From NCBI GenBank assembly GCA_024529925.1, contig JAFEUB010000314.1:343001-407000 (forward strand): a stretch of 64,000 bases of DNA, read 5' to 3'. Positions 63,950-64,000 of the stretch are shown in pieces. The notes beneath the pieces are model-generated. The model ran no database searches. It saw only the letters and a program-made list of their open reading frames with translations, and was not told the DNA's origin. The DNA is from Ophthalmolycus amberensis. Taxonomy: Eukaryota; Chordata; Actinopteri; Perciformes; Zoarcidae. The position numbers and the translations under genes are program-made. Position 1 is the first letter of the stretch. The number at the start of each line of letters is the position of its first letter.

Positions 63950-64000
63950 TTTCAGGTGTGTAAGAATCAACTTCATAATTCCATACACATTTGTTAATAA

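Overview
The window is nuclear DNA of a bony fish, probably a teleost. The clues are split genes with GT-AG introns, L2-type and other LINE fragments, a tRNA-derived SINE, hAT transposons with 8-bp target duplications, long (CA)n and (TA)n tracts, and a tandem cluster of interferon-induced very large GTPase (VLIG/GVIN) genes. No bacterial or plasmid feature is present.

Two VLIG genes can be built, both on the minus strand. Gene 1 (16,421 down to 8,299) has four coding exons: a short acidic first exon with the ATG, an 18-codon linker exon, one fibronectin type III (FN3) exon and a 4.6-kb GTPase exon. Gene 2 (63,949 down to 31,844) has the same first and last exons but five FN3 exons (62.2, 55.7, 48.9, 42.9 and 39.2 kb) and three linker exons. 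All internal junctions are phase 1, so every module can be added or dropped without breaking the frame. The summed exons give open frames of about 1,682 and 2,099 codons. A third, orphan first exon lies at 2.4-2.6 kb and points off the left edge. The GTPase exons are uninterrupted and nearly identical, except for a 66-nt in-frame deletion in the G-domain region of gene 1.

Layout: 0-2.9 kb holds dispersed repeat, a LINE endonuclease fragment and the orphan exon. 2.96-16.2 kb is duplication block L (3' flank plus gene 1). 16.4-22.1 kb is the gene 1 upstream region and a tandem repeat split by a LINE. 22.5-24.9 kb is a hAT element with an LTR inserted in it. 25-27.5 kb is mostly unannotated and ends in a decayed LINE. 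27.5-40.1 kb is block R (3' flank plus the gene 2 GTPase exon and last FN3). 40-64 kb is the gene 2 FN3 array, whose introns hold nested and rearranged hAT and LTR elements.

The VLIG exons are the only genes I would call functional candidates; everything else coding-like is transposon remnant. The main points of interest are the amplified FN3 exons, the transposon nest duplicated along with them, and a 0.6-kb palindrome whose two half-copies break at nearly mirrored positions. All assignments come from reading the sequence; no database search was run.
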